A stretch of DNA of 64,000 nucleotides, taken from the NCBI GenBank assembly GCA_017607445.1, contig JAEVHH010000001.1, positions 1,798,001 to 1,862,000 on the forward strand, read 5' to 3'. Below, one piece after another: positions 1 to 13,640 of this stretch (positions are counted from its first letter, which is position 1; each line of letters opens with the position of its first letter). Origin of the DNA: Histoplasma ohiense. Taxonomy: Eukaryota > Ascomycota > Eurotiomycetes > Onygenales > Ajellomycetaceae. The notes beneath the pieces are model-generated. The model worked only from the letters and a program-made list of their open reading frames with translations. It was not told where the DNA came from and did not search any database. The position numbers and the translations under genes are program-made.

Positions 1-345
1 AATTTTTTTTTATGATGTAATAATTCGAGTACTTGCAGTGTTTCCGGAAGACTTTAAGCAGGTGGAAACACTTTCTATGGGATCCTGGATTGTAAAGTCA
101 CCCGGCCGCATGAGCAGCAACCAAGACGGCGTTGGTGCAAAGCGCCAAAACTGCTCTGCAAGTATGGCGTGAATGGGTCCATACCCCAATGTGGATGACA
201 CGCACAGCTGTCTCGATCAACGACAGGAGTAGTTGTACTGGCCAAAACCCATCATCATAGATGATAAAAAATCGAGGTCGCGACGTCAGCTCAATGTCCA
301 GTATGCAAGAAGCTGGTATGTATAATGCTTTGCTCCTTTCCCTGA

Positions 346-3300
346 TTATCCAGCAAGAACCGAGTTTTGCGCCCTCTCTCTCATCCGGAGTCCCTGAGTC
401 TCGAGGGCCCGAGCCATCAATTTTGTAACTGTATAATATAGGATAGAAATTTAATTAGCAAAAGCAAATGAAGAACATATCGTATTCGAATTAGTGGATA
501 TTCTCACCTGGCCAAACAGCCGCCCTGTCCAGAAGGTAAGCCGTCGAGAACAGAATCTTTGTACCAAAACCGCCATCGACCAAGCTGGGCAGACAATTAG
601 ATGGCTCGTTTCCAGATGTACCAGGATGATGCGAAACATCCTTCATTTTTGCCTCAACATTGCTGAGGATTTCTTGGATCTTTTGAATCAGCTTGTAATC
701 TTCGTCTTCCAGTAGCATTATTCCGGGAACTTGGGTCAAATCCATCGCATCCTGTCCCAAAATCCCGAGATACGGACCAATGCGTTCTTGAATTGTAGTT
801 ACCCATTCGGCCAAGATCTGGGCACAGTCAAACGCACACAATGCGCTTTGGATAGGAAGCTCCCGCGACGTGAACTCAGCATAGGTGTTTCCTAACTTAT
901 CAGACATAGATATCGAGTCAGCCGCGTAGAAGGCTGCTTTTCGAAGATGACGTTCGCGTCTTGATGCTTCTATCTGCTGCTGCGAAATATTGTTCTGCAT
1001 GTTGTGTTCTTGATTCACGTTACTAGTGAGTGTCAAATCTGCCACGCCGTATTCACTAATGGAAGCTCGCCTGCCGCTGGCTTGATTTCCTCCCTCAAGC
1101 TGGTGGTCCTGGGAAGGATAGTCGGCTCTAGGGTCATCTGCATGTTGAATAATTTCCGCTCCTCTTGCCAGTTCGTCAGCCATGCCGTTCCAATCCCTTT
1201 GCCAGAACGCTTCCTTAGATCGACCCAAGTTAACGAATAATCTAACATAAGCAAGGTCTAAGAGAGGTATGCTATCTGCCGACAGAGGTCCCAGGCCGTA
1301 CGGGTTTGGCCGCTCAAGACTATGTCTAGGGTTGGCACTCCATGCCGCCTGCCAAGCCCGAAGAGCAGGTTCAATATGGGCATGCATTGCCTCTGTCTCT
1401 TGTGGTGTCCAAGGACGGCCAATGTGTCGCTGTCGAGTTTCCCAGATATAGTTATGCAAAGCATGTATCAGTACCAAACAGCCAAACGTACTTGGTTTCA
1501 CATCGCTTTGAGGGTGATCGTCGCCCGGAGCATTTGCGCTAAAATGCGTTTGTTGCGGGGAGCCCGATTGTCGTCGGTGACTAGCGGTAAGGAGCGTTGT
1601 CAGGGCCACAGAAAACGGTATTTCCCTATGATGAGCCGTTGTTCCACCTAATGATGCCCAAGCCTGAGCGGATTCTGCAGCCCAGAGTTGTTCGTCGCAT
1701 GGTAAATCAAGGCGAATTTCCGAGTTCATAAGCGGCGGAGAATGGTTGTAAGCAGAAACCAAAAGGCTGGACAAAGTGAAAATAGCATAAAGTGTTCTTT
1801 TTCGCTCTTCTACTATTTTCCACCGCATCCATTCTCTATGGTCATGCCACGCTTGGGCATTTATACCATCCATATGCATATCACCCCCTCCAGGGGTATA
1901 TCCAAGTTGATCAGGAGGGAGGTTTTCGGCCATTATGGGGTGGGTCAATTCCGCAGCCCGGGCTAAACTAACCAAAGCAGCGCAATGCGTATTCGCAATG
2001 TCAGCAGAGGTTTTGTCACCACTGTTATGCCCATATATGACATTTAAGAGCATTGCCTGAACTAGCCATAGTGGAGTATTGCGAACGGAATTGTCGCGAG
2101 GGGAGCTTGATCGGTTAAGTGCAGCAGATATGTCTGCCTTTCTCCGCTCGTCAAGGTATACTTGAATCATTTTTTTTGCAGATGCAAAGAGTTCCTTGGA
2201 TGTCGCGGTTTCAAATTCGTACAAAGCACCAATGGCTGCCATGGAGAGAATCAAACATCCACCTCCCCCAGCAACAGGAGGCGATCCAGAGTTTAGTTGT
2301 CCACTAGGATTTTTTAGGCTTCCAGAGTATTCGGGAGAATCAAAATCTAAGGTGGAAATATGGAGGAAGGGCATGTGTGGGTGAAAATAGGTGACATATG
2401 CTGCGATGTAACGTTGGAGATCAATTGTACTCGGAAGAGCATATGCGCTACTGCTAACAGAGTGTTGACGGGGGATTGTGCCAGAGCAGGAAAATTGGGC
2501 GTTTGTTGGCTGGGAGAATCGACGATGAGAGATACCCGAAGGCTGATGTAGATTAGCCAGGAGAGCTTGGCGAGTGGGCTCGGTAATGGTTTCCGTGGAC
2601 ATCGACGTGGAATTGGGCGCAAAGCTGTTATGTCCGGTTGTTCCGGAAGAATCCCCTATATCTCCGTTTGTGACCAATGGGGGATGAAAAATATTGTTTG
2701 GTACTCCAGACAATCCAGATTGAATCCTCGTAGGGCGAACAGAGAACGACTGGTCAGAAAAATGGGTCTGTCCAAGTAGGGACTTAGGCGACACAGTTTC
2801 GGATTGCATATCCGCGAAAGGGGACGTAAAGTCTAGGTTGAACTGGCTGTTCGAAGTTTGGGAATGGACAAGCGGAGGATTGGACCATGGACCTGAGGTG
2901 CTCACCACTGCTTGGTTCGATCCGTCCAACATCACTTCACTGATTCCGCTTTGACTTCCTGTGCTCATGGCTGAAGGTGACGAACCATCAATCGCAGACT
3001 CATTCGCGTTGGCGAATGTCATTGTGTTCTCAAACCCGTGCAGCCAGTCCGGGTTGAGATCATCGTCGATAATGCTCTGTGAGGGCAAGCCCGAAAATGT
3101 TTGATGGAAGGGTGATGTCGCAGTGTCGCTACCAAAAGGGTGAGGCGATCCAAAATGTAATTGAGCAGGGTTAATGGTATTGTTTTCCTGATTTAATATC
3201 ATGTCCCCGAAGTTTGCCTCGTTAAAACTACCAAGAACAGGTGCTGTCCGCAGGCCATTAGTCAAGTCCATAGGAATGCCAGTATCTAGTTTTGTCAAGC

Positions 3301-4029
3301 CGTTGTTGATATTCTGATGCTCGGAAGGAAGGCCCCGAAATCCGTAGTTAGGAAGACCAGGTATCGAACTTAAACTCGGGTGACTGGTGTGAGTGAGATG
3401 AGGCGGTCTTGAACTAGGTGGATTCCCAACACCGATGATCCCAAGTGACGAACGATCTAGATGGCTGATGGTATTCGCTCGCGGCCTCATATTATTGCCG
3501 GTGTTCCCATTATTAGCAATGGAATTTTTGCGGACCCGAGTTGATCCTGGTCCAGCGCCGCTGGTGCTTTCTCGTCGCGCGGTTTTAGGCCGGGATGACG
3601 GGGCGGACGTCATATGGAGCTTCTGCTGATGTCGTAGAAGGAGGTCTCTTCGTGCGAAGCATCTGGTGCACTCTGGGCATTCAAAAGGCTTTTCTTTGGT
3701 ATGAGACCGCTCATGACGTTTCAGGTGCTCTAGACGGGCAAAACATCTGCCGCACGTTGTGCAAACATGAGGCCTAGGTTTATCGGTTTTTGGTGGAGGA
3801 ATATCGGAATTTTCAGTTTGCTGTTTCCCACTGTCGACAGCTGTATCGGATTTTGATGGAGGGGCTGTTAAAGCAAAATTAGAAGCTATATATGCAAAGA
3901 AGTAATTACCGAGTAAACGGCTACTTTACGTTTACCGGTGGTGGTAGACGTACTCTCACTGATCGAAACGAGTTCGTGCCCAGGTTGGGAGTCGGCGGAG
4001 GTTTGGCCCGTCATGACATCTGACAACAT
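346..4029 (-). CDS. C2H2 zinc-finger transcription factor with Fungal_trans domain
   Basis: Three exons give 1177 aa: 4029..3936, 3864..508 and 428..346. Two tandem C2H2 fingers lie at residues 66-86 (C-x2-C-x12-H-x3-H) and 94-115 (C-x2-C-x12-H-x4-H), joined by a TKEKPFE linker. A long Ser/Asn-rich low-complexity stretch follows, then a Fungal_trans (regulatory middle homology) region around residues 500-800 with a conserved [11 protein letters not shown] segment. This matches the Adr1/AmdA-like class of nuclear regulators; the target genes cannot be told from sequence. The last intron (507..429) has a CAG|GTGAG donor, a TGCTAAT branch site and a TACAG acceptor, and replaces a 5-residue read-through tail with about 27 residues ([13 protein letters not shown]...). 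The first intron joins in phase just before the fingers. Start chosen as the first in-frame ATG of exon 1; an ATG five codons later is possible. About 10.7 kb of nearly gene-free DNA lies upstream. Confidence 0.9.
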
Positions 4030-7000
4030 GGTACTCGAACTACAAATTCCTAGGACACGTTCTTCGTTTTCTCCGGTTCGTTATCCAGACTAATGAATGT
4101 AGGATGCAAAGTGACTACTGTTCCGCGAATGGCGGGTGTCGGTTTAGAGCCGTGCTCTATCCTAATGATTTGAACGAAGGGCTCAGCGCTTAACTCCAAG
4201 CGCAAGACTGTCGTATAGCAGGAAAACCTGTGATGGGGGGCGGGGATTAGTAAACGGTATTCGTTAGGGCATTAGAAATTAACTCCGGAGAATCGTGTAA
4301 ATTGATGGCATGGAACTCTCTCAGTGTTTCAAAAATGGGAGCTTTTAAATGAAGGAGGTAGTCATATCCGCATTAAAAAAAAAAAAAGAATACGGCAAGC
4401 TTACCAGCAGGTACTTGAGGAGGTTTATTCAACGATTGAAAAGAGAAAGTATGGGCAGATTATGAGTGACCAGAAACGCACTGGGCAATGCTGCGAGCAA
4501 AAGTCGAAATTAATCCATCCAAACCCATCTATCGATAAGAAGAAACCCTATTTGCTCCTTGCAATTGGTGGGGCGTTGGCTGCCGGAATGGAGGAGCTTA
4601 TCGTCCGTAGCTGCGACAAATTCAGAACAAAGCAGGAAGAAGGTCGAAGGAAGGGCGGTCTTGCAACACCCGTTTACACGACCAGCGTTAATGTCCCTAG
4701 TAGTTCAGCGTATCCCTCAGCCTTTTTTTTCTCTCTAGTCTTTTCCACCCCTCAGCTTAGATCTAAGAATGAATGCTCTTGGTTATCATGGAGCGATAGT
4801 CTATCGTGGCAAGAGAAACAGGAAACAGCGAAGCACGTCGCAGGAACGTCGCAGGACCCAGGAAGGTGGGCGGCAACTATGTTATGGATGACGATAGTTG
4901 GACAAGATAAGGAGAAGAAGAGGGTGGATCCGTACTGATTTCCAATTGCGCCAGCGGACACATGGAGCCAAGACTGCCCGTCGCTGAAGCACCGTCGACA
5001 ATTTGATCCCAAACCCGTTTCACGAAGCCTGCAGAGAAGCGGAATCCCCAAAGGGTCAGATTTACTCTTGAACAGGGGCGGCTGTGAATCCGAACAGTTG
5101 GGGGGGAGGAGGGAGGGAGAAGAGGTGAGGTTGAGGTCGTGGTTGGTCCAACGTCAGAGGGACTCGGCAGCGGCTCCAGGCTGGGAATCGGGGAGGATTT
5201 GGGCTGCGGCTTATGGGACGGATACCCAGATTACACAATACCCCACAAAACGGTACTGGGTTATTACGGTATCTTACACTCCACTTCCGACGCCACGGCA
5301 CTAAGCATGCTAAGCGCCCTCCCACCGCGGGTTCCTAGGTCCCGACAATACAGAGCAGGGCCACTAACCCTAGCGTATACGGAGTACGGTACACGCCAAT
5401 ACGGGCTACTCCAATTCGTCCTCCCACTCCGTACGCTGTGCGTATTGGTTGGTCACTGCTCTGTAAGGCTGTAACATATAAATACAGAGCTCTTGGTTCC
5501 GCTGTGCTCCGTACGTAGGATGGGACGAGGTGACGGACTCCACAGCACTTGGGAGAGGAAACCCATGGCTATCGTCTGCGTACGATGTATCCGTACCGTA
5601 CAAGCAGACTGGGTGGAAAAATAACCAGGGGAAGAGGAAAGGCGGATGTTTCCCGAATCCCGGGACCGAATTATACACTTCCCACGAACCAGGGCAGAGG
5701 TGCTGGGAACCAAAACCTTCTGGACGCAGGAAAGCATAATGAAGACATGGTGGCCCAGCACTGCATCTTGTATGGCCGGCGGAACCTCGGTCCTGCTCCA
5801 GATGCAGTAGAAGACATCCAAACATTGTGCATGACTGAAGTAGCCCGTTTTGGAGGTGGTCGCTCAATTTTTTGGCCTTGGCTTTCACTTGGGCATCTTT
5901 GGTACGAGGATTGTAAAATACCCCAGCTCTGCAGGGTTATTTCGTGCCGGTGAGCTGTGTCTTGAGCTATCGTAATACACCAACACCCACCGTCGTTACC
6001 TGGTAATTTCGCGTTTTTGAAATCGCAAAGCTCCCTCCACAGCAGCAGAAACTTGCTGGCTTTGCGCGCTTGAATCCACATCAGCATATTTTTGATGAGG
6101 CGCAAGAAGTGTGTCCACGGAATTTGTGCAGTACATTATATTTTTCGTTTCACAAACTGCATAGCTTGCGTCGCTAAAGCTTGCATAGCATCATCAGAAA
6201 ATGTTTGAGCATCAGCCAACCAGGAATATGACAAGGCCATGAATGCCCCACGGGCGCTCAGGCATCAACCTGAGCCATGCTCCAAGCGACGGCGCGGATT
6301 GGACAGGACAAGCTAATTCTGGGATAGTTTCACTGTGCGTGGCCTTTTTCTGCAGCGTTTCCCGCACACAATAATAATGGCTTATCAAAACCGAGCTTAC
6401 CCTGTTGATACATAACTAACAGTACACCCAACCACACAATTCGAAATCGACGACAAGTCCACAGCAAAGAGGGGGGGAAAGGGAAAAAAAACTAATCAAG
6501 GCAGTTATCGTTGTTGTTGTTGTTATTTGACGGATTCGTTGTTCCATTCATCTATTCTTCGATTTTAATATTATCTGCAAAAGGACGACAAGCAAGCCAC
6601 AGCAGGGAATCAGATCCAGGAACATCCTCATCCAGTGAGCGGCGGCTGGAGGCGCAAATCCTCGTTCCAGACGCAGGGATTACAACCAAAGCGCGAGAGC
6701 CAATCACCTGTGTTGCATTCATCATTGGAGGCGCTGACCTGTATCTCGTCTGCCGCTGAGGCCTCTCCACCAATATCAACGACATTTTTCCTCTGCTGAT
6801 GCATAGTCTCAGAAACCTAGGCTGTTTCAAGAAGCACAGCGGCAAAACGTGCAGTTGGAAAGAGGCTTTTACTTGTTTTTCTCTAAGTGTTATCAGCATA
6901 AAATGCGACAATGAGATACGCTGTTTGAGCAAAAAGCGGATGTGATGCCCACCGGTTCAGGTTTCACGTCCGCATTGCCTAGAAGACAGGTTGACTACTA

Positions 7001-7643
7001 CATAGGAGAGAGTTAGGTCGCAGAAGCAGGGTTGACTTCATTCATCGACAGGCTGGTTCAACTCTCAAGCTGGTAGAATGCACTTCTCCAAGACGAAAGA
7101 CTGCATTAGGGCATTTGCTCATCAAACCCTAACTGCCTGAGTAAAACTTGAACGTGAACCCTTTTGAGTGGGATTTATCGACCTAATTACTAGCGCATGG
7201 TATTTCCAGCCATCATCCTCCTTCATGTCTTGTAGCCAAACTTGCTTCTGTTGTTGCAGATTTCTTGCTCTTTGGTCCGATCAACATCAATGTGTACAAC
7301 GAACGACCTTTCACACACCAATAAGCAAGGAGAAGTAGGTTCGAAACCACAGTTCAGCAGGGTAATAGACTTCCACCCGCATCCCAGGTTTTGATCGTTT
7401 CAATGGTCATGTGTGCCCGTGGATGGGATGGGCAGACAGTGCAGTATAAGTATACGGAGGGCCTTACCAAAAGTATTGCGCCCCTCAGATTCAATTTATA
7501 CAACTAAGGAGCGCCACTGTGTTTTAATGAGTAATTACATTTAGCTTCAGATCACCCCACGCTCTATTTTTATGAAATTGCTGCATAGTCTGAATTGATT
7601 CCTTTTTTTTTTTTTTCCCAATTTTCATCTCCAGCATCTCATC

Positions 7644-7665
7644 TTAGGGTTAGAGTTAACCCTAA
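7644..7665. repeat. Inverted telomere-type repeat (TTAGGGTTA / TAACCCTAA)
   Basis: TTAGGGTTA, a 3-4 nt centre, then TTAACCCTAA form a near-perfect palindrome of telomere-type units facing each other in intergenic DNA. It could be a small telomere-derived scar or a telobox-type protein-binding site. Confidence 0.6.
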
Positions 7666-8386
7666 TAGAATACTCATCTGGCTATGTGGTGGGTGGCAGG
7701 TGGATACCATGTTAAATGGGAGCCAGATTGGCAGGCAGATTACACATTGAACAGAAGATAGATTGGCAGATAGATTACATATTGAATGGCGGTGGATGAG
7801 AATAGGATCATACAATGAAACAATCAAGAACTGAACATTCAGTATAAAATACAGTGTGAATTTCCGCCAAGGTTTATAGTGCTGTCTAGTTGTCTTTTTG
7901 CCGGCGCAATACTTTTGGTAGCGTCCTCTTATATGTACCGCGTGTGATCTCCTGCCACAGTTTGTTCTGGGAAAAATGATTTGATATTGACAATGGCTTC
8001 CTATCATGTAAAGGAAATCTGCTTGACGAACAACATCATCATGAATACATGCGATACTCTGTCATTAGTTACATTGCAGAGAACTGATTCAAACCTTCAT
8101 CCGTTTATTATCGGCAGCGATATGGCGATGACCAATAAGAATCATCGATGGAACTTTGAAAATAGATACAGTACATACATATATGTAAAACCTTCACCAG
8201 TGAAAGGAAATGAAAAGCCTACGGCGACCACCTTACAACCCCACCCTCTCCTATCAGAGCACTAAAGGAAACAATACGGGCCTTTGCTTGTTCTATCATC
8301 AGCGTCGAAAACATTGCGCAGACGAACGGTAGAGATTACCCTGACCATCACAACACATCAATTGAAGCTGCTTACCTTGAATCGGA

Positions 8387-8408
8387 ATAATAATAATAAT
8401 AATAACAA
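8387..8408. repeat. (AAT)n microsatellite
   Basis: Uninterrupted AAT/ATA trinucleotide repeat in intergenic DNA. Confidence 0.8.
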
Positions 8409-9399
8409 TCATGATCAAAATAACTATCTCCGCTGGAAAAGAAATAGGGATTAGATAATTCCATGAATAGGCAGACGAGGAAAGCTATGGACCTGAACCC
8501 AAGTTGACACTCCAGCCCACCCTTGCAAGCAAGCGCATGAGCCATGAAACAGACTTTCCTCAACGGATGACCTCAGCCCCAGAATAGCTGATGAAGATCA
8601 TCAGCTCTTGCCCAGCTTTCTCTGGAGATTCGCTGTTGGCTGAATCAGAGTAAGCTCGTATAAGGAAAAAGCTAAGGCGGGAAACCCTGATCGCCGCGAG
8701 CGGCGGATACATCAAGAATACGCATGACATGTACTCCGTAGTTGAAGGGGCTTGGTTAACAGTTAGCTGTTGTTCTCGCATTTTTATGAAGGCTATCTCG
8801 ATCATCTTCTACGGAGTAGAGTCCTTAACAGAATGGTTATCCCAGCACGCCTCAGACGTTTGCACCTCTGCTTAGTAGTACTAGTCTATCATGTCCCAAC
8901 AATCCCGGGGTATGTCGCTTCCAGAGTAAGGTGTGTTGGTAGTGACAGCCGTATTTCATATTTACTGCTAGAAAATCAGCTGCGGAGCGTCGTGTGCTGG
9001 AGGATAGCTTTCTAGAAGGACCATACATACACAAAGGTCCACCGGGCGAGTATCGAGAGAATGTGTCGACCTCATCATCGCAGCGCCTATTCTGACATCA
9101 GCTTTTTCGTTGGAAACAAGCCATGTACCGCCCAGCTACCGTTCAAAAGAAAAGTAATAAAAAATAAGCCAATCCTCGAACCTTCCTCCGGCAAAGTGCC
9201 AGTTTATCACCGGGACTCTTGGGCCTTAAACCCGGGGTTAGAGCTTACCACCACCAACCAACCATCTGACATGTTGCCTCCCAACAGTTCACAGAGATAT
9301 AATCTGTAGTTCGACAAGAAAAGAGTAACAAAGCACAATAATTTGGACCTGATCCCCCACACAGTGCCCACATGGGTGATTCTTTCTTGCCCCAAAATA

Positions 9400-9774
9400 T
9401 CAAGTGGCGACTTGAAAAAAACGTGGCCCAGCCCAGTCTCTCGTTAGGCAAATGTTTCTAGCCTCCGAAACTTTCCAATGGCGAAATAAATAGGTATTGG
9501 GTTGACAGGGTTCGCTTACAGCCTTCAGGGTCCGAATTGTAAGTTTGGCTGTGTTTATGTTCAAGTTATATTCCTGTCTGAAAAGAGGGTTTCTGGTGTT
9601 TCTGTCAGAGGAGTGGTAGCGGTTTTTCCCGCTTGAGGTCATCCTGTCTGTCTTTAATACTGCGTTTGGAAGAGGACGGGAAACAAACGACAGAAAGCAG
9701 AGAGCCAACATGATATTGAAGGGACAAAACATCTTCTTATCCATACCAGATAGATAGATGATACGCACAGTCAT
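9400..9774 (-). CDS. Weak candidate: small protein with signal-like N-terminus
   Basis: A 124-codon ORF opens with ATG. An internal Met (9744) is followed by a hydrophobic stretch (MFCPFNIMLALCFLSFVS) ending near a Pro/Ala site, as in a secretion signal; the remainder is basic and Ser/Asn-rich. A donor-like GTAAGC after residue about 90 suggests a further exon, but I could not place it. No domain is recognised, and the ORF could be chance in a gene-poor zone. If real, this is a secreted hypothetical protein. Confidence 0.2.
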   Translation of the reverse strand: MTVRIIYLSGMDKKMFCPFNIMLALCFLSFVSRPLPNAVLKTDRMTSSGKNRYHSSDRNTRNPLFRQEYNLNINTAKLTIRTLKAVSEPCQPNTYLFRHWKVSEARNICLTRDWAGPRFFQVAT

Positions 9775-12700
9775 AACAATGTAGCAAGTAGTTGCTTAAT
9801 CTGTCATGTAATTTAAAAAGCGTCAAACCTTTATCTTTATCGAGTTTCCAGCTCTAACTCCTCATCCTTTTTCTGACGGTTGACCAAGAAGCCAAGGCCC
9901 ACCTGGTTGATACGGCGGGCAAGTGGCTGGCCAAATAATTATGTCTGCGAGCGGCACTGCGGCAGGCCCGTCACTCCCGCTGCATATGCACAGTGGAAGA
10001 CGGCTGGTGACAAGGTATCCTATCACGCCTTTCTTCATCCTTGCTTTTTCTCTTGTTGACTTGGGACTGGGCCGTGCGGCGCGGCCAGGTTGAGCTCAAG
10101 GAGAGGAATGAAGATTATTGTATCAAAGGCTGTGAAACAAATGTTATATTCCAACGGTACAGACCTCATTTCTTTTTCTCCTCCTCCTAGCCCTTTTTCA
10201 GCTTCAAAGAATACATGGATATTTTGCCTTATTTGGCGGCATTTTGCTACTACCAAAATACTTCATCTGCATTTGACAGTAATAGTAATCTGTCTGCCAC
10301 TATAAGAGACAAAACTACCACCTCCTCTATCACATACGAACATAGGGAGTGGAAAATAGGGCTTCCCGTCCGCTCAGCCATACTCAAGCCACTCGCCGGC
10401 CTGTTAGTAGTTGGGTGGGTGACCACCAGCGAATCCGGGCTTTCGTATGTTTTTTTATTTTATTTCCTTTTGTCGTTTGTGGAGACGAACAATGGCGGTG
10501 CCAGTAGTAGTGACATGGCAACAACATCCATAGATTATATCACAATCCTTAGACGATGTGTTTTTGTTAAGCTGAGCAAACAAAGGACACCCTCACATTA
10601 CTCAGAATGAGAAAACAGCTTTACATTTTCATTAACGCTAGCAACAATATTGGTATTCCCTTTTGTCTTTTACTTGATTTATTTTATTTTGATTTATAAA
10701 GTTATCCTGATTGTCAAACACTGCTTCATCAGTTGCATCTGGCACATTATATCGAAGCAAGGCCAGAGGCCAGGAACACAGTTGCATGGACCCTGCATGG
10801 CTGACCTCACTTGACCTCGCAGGTTAGATGAAGACCCGTTTATCCGCGGACATATCTGATATGTTCAAACTGCCAGTTAACATCCATATACAACCCTCCC
10901 TCCTCGATTGTGCATCGCTCAGCACGTTCGAAGGGGCGGACTTTCCAACCCAATGAAAAACAATGGCAGCCCGCTTACGCTACACAGTTCATGAGACAAC
11001 CAAGGCTGAAATAAGCATTCTGATAGTTAAGCCGTTGACGACTCGCTAAAGAGGGAGTCTTCGACAAAGTAGGAAAAGATGGGGCCCTTTTGCAAAGGAA
11101 TAACATGTCGATGCCAAACCTTCCCTAACGGCGCCGATCACACCGTGGTAACAAATCCCGAAATCAAACAATGGGTTTGTGTTTGTGTACGGAGTACCGC
11201 CGGCGCAAGTTTTACTAAACTTTAACTACAATCATCTCCAAAGTTTTCGGCCTCTCTCGATTGTTGGTGGAATCGGCATCAGCAATACCGTTTCCATATT
11301 TCCCCATTTCTACCATGCATGGCTCAATCAATACGCAGTGCATAAAAGGTATCATCGAAAATGGGACCGGCCCACACATCTGTGGGAAGTTTGTTGCACT
11401 GTCCACATTATCTGATCATTGATCGAGATCGGGGAGGCCAGAAGAAGGCACAATTAATCAAAGAAGAAGAAGAGAGAGCCTTTCCCAAAGACCACTCCAG
11501 CCACACAAAGCGGTAGCGCCCAACCAGGATCAACATGGTCTCTTTTTGATCAACGGCACCTGAAACAAACAGCCTCATCAACTTCAATTGGTGTGGGATT
11601 CGATCTCCGTCAGTGAAAACATTGAGGCCTGCTGCGCTGAAAAGTCAAATGATACGGATGCATTACTCGAGTTGCGTCATTTTCAACACGTAATAGGAAT
11701 AGTTGATAACTAGGAAAGTTTAAGGTAATGTTCGAGAAAAGCCAGACCCAGGTTCCCTTCGTTCGGGAAAATAATGATGAAGAGATGACATCTCTCACAA
11801 GCCATGCTTATCGAGCGTGTGACCCAACCAACCATGGTTCTGATTTTTTGGGTCAGCTAAGGTACGAAATCTTAGGGTTTACCATAGATGCTTGTGGGCT
11901 CAGGACTCTTGCCGAACCATGGCGGCAAGATCTCAACTTGAAACCCTGATGATGTCAAGAGATTGTGCTGGAATTTGACTCTTTCTGAGATTTCCCTCTT
12001 TCGGATTTTATTTACTTTATTTTTACTATTGCTTAACCTGCTTTCCATTTCGGGCGATTTCCTGCATCCCCATCAAGCCCTCAAGGTGACTCCATTGAGA
12101 TTTCATGCGCTGAACTTGACACAAAACAACGCACACGGTGCACTAACTCTTCCATAACCTACAGTGCTGACAACTAATGACAAATAAGAGAGCGTGTTAA
12201 ATAGGGCAAAAGAGCTCGATCACCACCAGCGCCGTGGTGGTATAGAGGGTACGAATCACCCAATCCAATCCCCCCAACATAAACAAGCACAGCCTTCAGC
12301 TGTAGCATTATGAACGGACTACGTCTGTACCGGTCTCAGACTGGTACCAATATTTGAAGGTGTGATGAAACCTGGGCCTCATTGGAAGCCGATAAAATTC
12401 CTCCAGAATGTCAAGAGCCACCACAATAGCTAAATGATCGAGAATGCCGGCAACACAGTAGATAAATATTTGTTAGCCATTGCAATAAGTACATGTACAG
12501 TACATAAAAGCAGCACAGACCCAGGCCAGGCGAGACAGCATGCCTCATACCAAAAAGAAAAGCGAAGAAGGGCGCAGAGGAGCATCCTCTCAACATGAGT
12601 ATTTTTTAGATACCTCATTCATGTGGCACACCGCTAAAACCGACAGGTGTATGCACTCCAAAGCCACATCGAAGGACTAGTCTGCAGCTTGCCAACCAGG

Positions 12701-13614
12701 CCACACTCTGTCTAGAATGATCTTTCGGGTGTTCTATGCATTCCTCTGGGATTGCCAAGACCTTATAGCGAGAGTGGTTTGGTTCAACACCCCATGGCTT
12801 GGTCATATACTGAACGGGACGAGCCCACGAAGGAGAGAATGCTCGTATACGATTCTCTAACACAGGCGAGAGTGTTCGAAGCTCATTTCTTCCTGTGTGG
12901 CGAATGGTAAGTAAATCGCCAAATTGTGTGGTCCCACTTTTGCTTCGAAGCTAGCTGACGACTCAGGGAACAAGTTGTCCCTCCCCCCACCAAACATCCT
13001 GTTCATTGATATGATAGATGCTGTTTAGAGATGTGTTATTTGCGTAGCTGAGGGTAGCGCCCTTTTCTCCTCACCCGAGCTGCAGCAAGCTTATTTCAGG
13101 TGGGAAAAGCTCCATCATAATTATAAGCCCGCATATCGATTTGATACAGGCATTTTCCAGTAACTAAGTGCGTGTCAAAACAGTTAGGTTATGCATGGAA
13201 GACAGCCCTACCGGGATAATAACAGAATGATTTATTTTCCCTTAGCAGTTCAAGTTCCTTACCATGTTCCAGAGAGCTTTGAGGTACATACAGAGGGCCG
13301 GAATGCCTATCTGTGGAACACCAAAGACATGCGCTTTAACTGCTGCATTATAGTAGGTATGCAAGCTCTACCCGCCCTGCATTCATCCATAGCCTTAGAA
13401 TTAAACATCCTCACGACGTCGCATGAGAATTCTCCTACTGTGCTCTTTTAGTGTATTTTTCCCATCACTTTACAGATCTGAACATACATTGGGACTTTCT
13501 TCCCTACATGACTCGTGTGTCATGAGCCACAGCGCTATGCTTTATCGATGTGGATCCCAAGGCTCCAATGCACATTTTGCGTATGTCCACGTATGTATGT
13601 ATGTACTGTGGTTT

Positions 13615-13640
13615 CATGTACATGTACATGTACATGTACA
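13615..13640. repeat. (GTACAT)n tandem repeat
   Basis: About four copies of the hexamer CATGTA, self-complementary in sequence, directly followed by a TACTCCGTA nonamer at 13647. Confidence 0.8.

Noticed and set aside
4324..4938. 204-codon plus-strand ORF
   Set aside because: No domain, composition driven by A-rich and mixed low-complexity sequence, no plausible splice partners; an ORF of this length is expected about once in a few windows of this size.
5406..6105. Overlapping 120-160 codon ORFs on both strands
   Set aside because: They mirror each other across frames and strands, lack any motif, and coincide with a region simply poor in stop codons.
7330..7350. tRNA B-box-like GGTTCGAAACC
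   Set aside because: No A box at the right distance and no acceptor stem can be folded around it.
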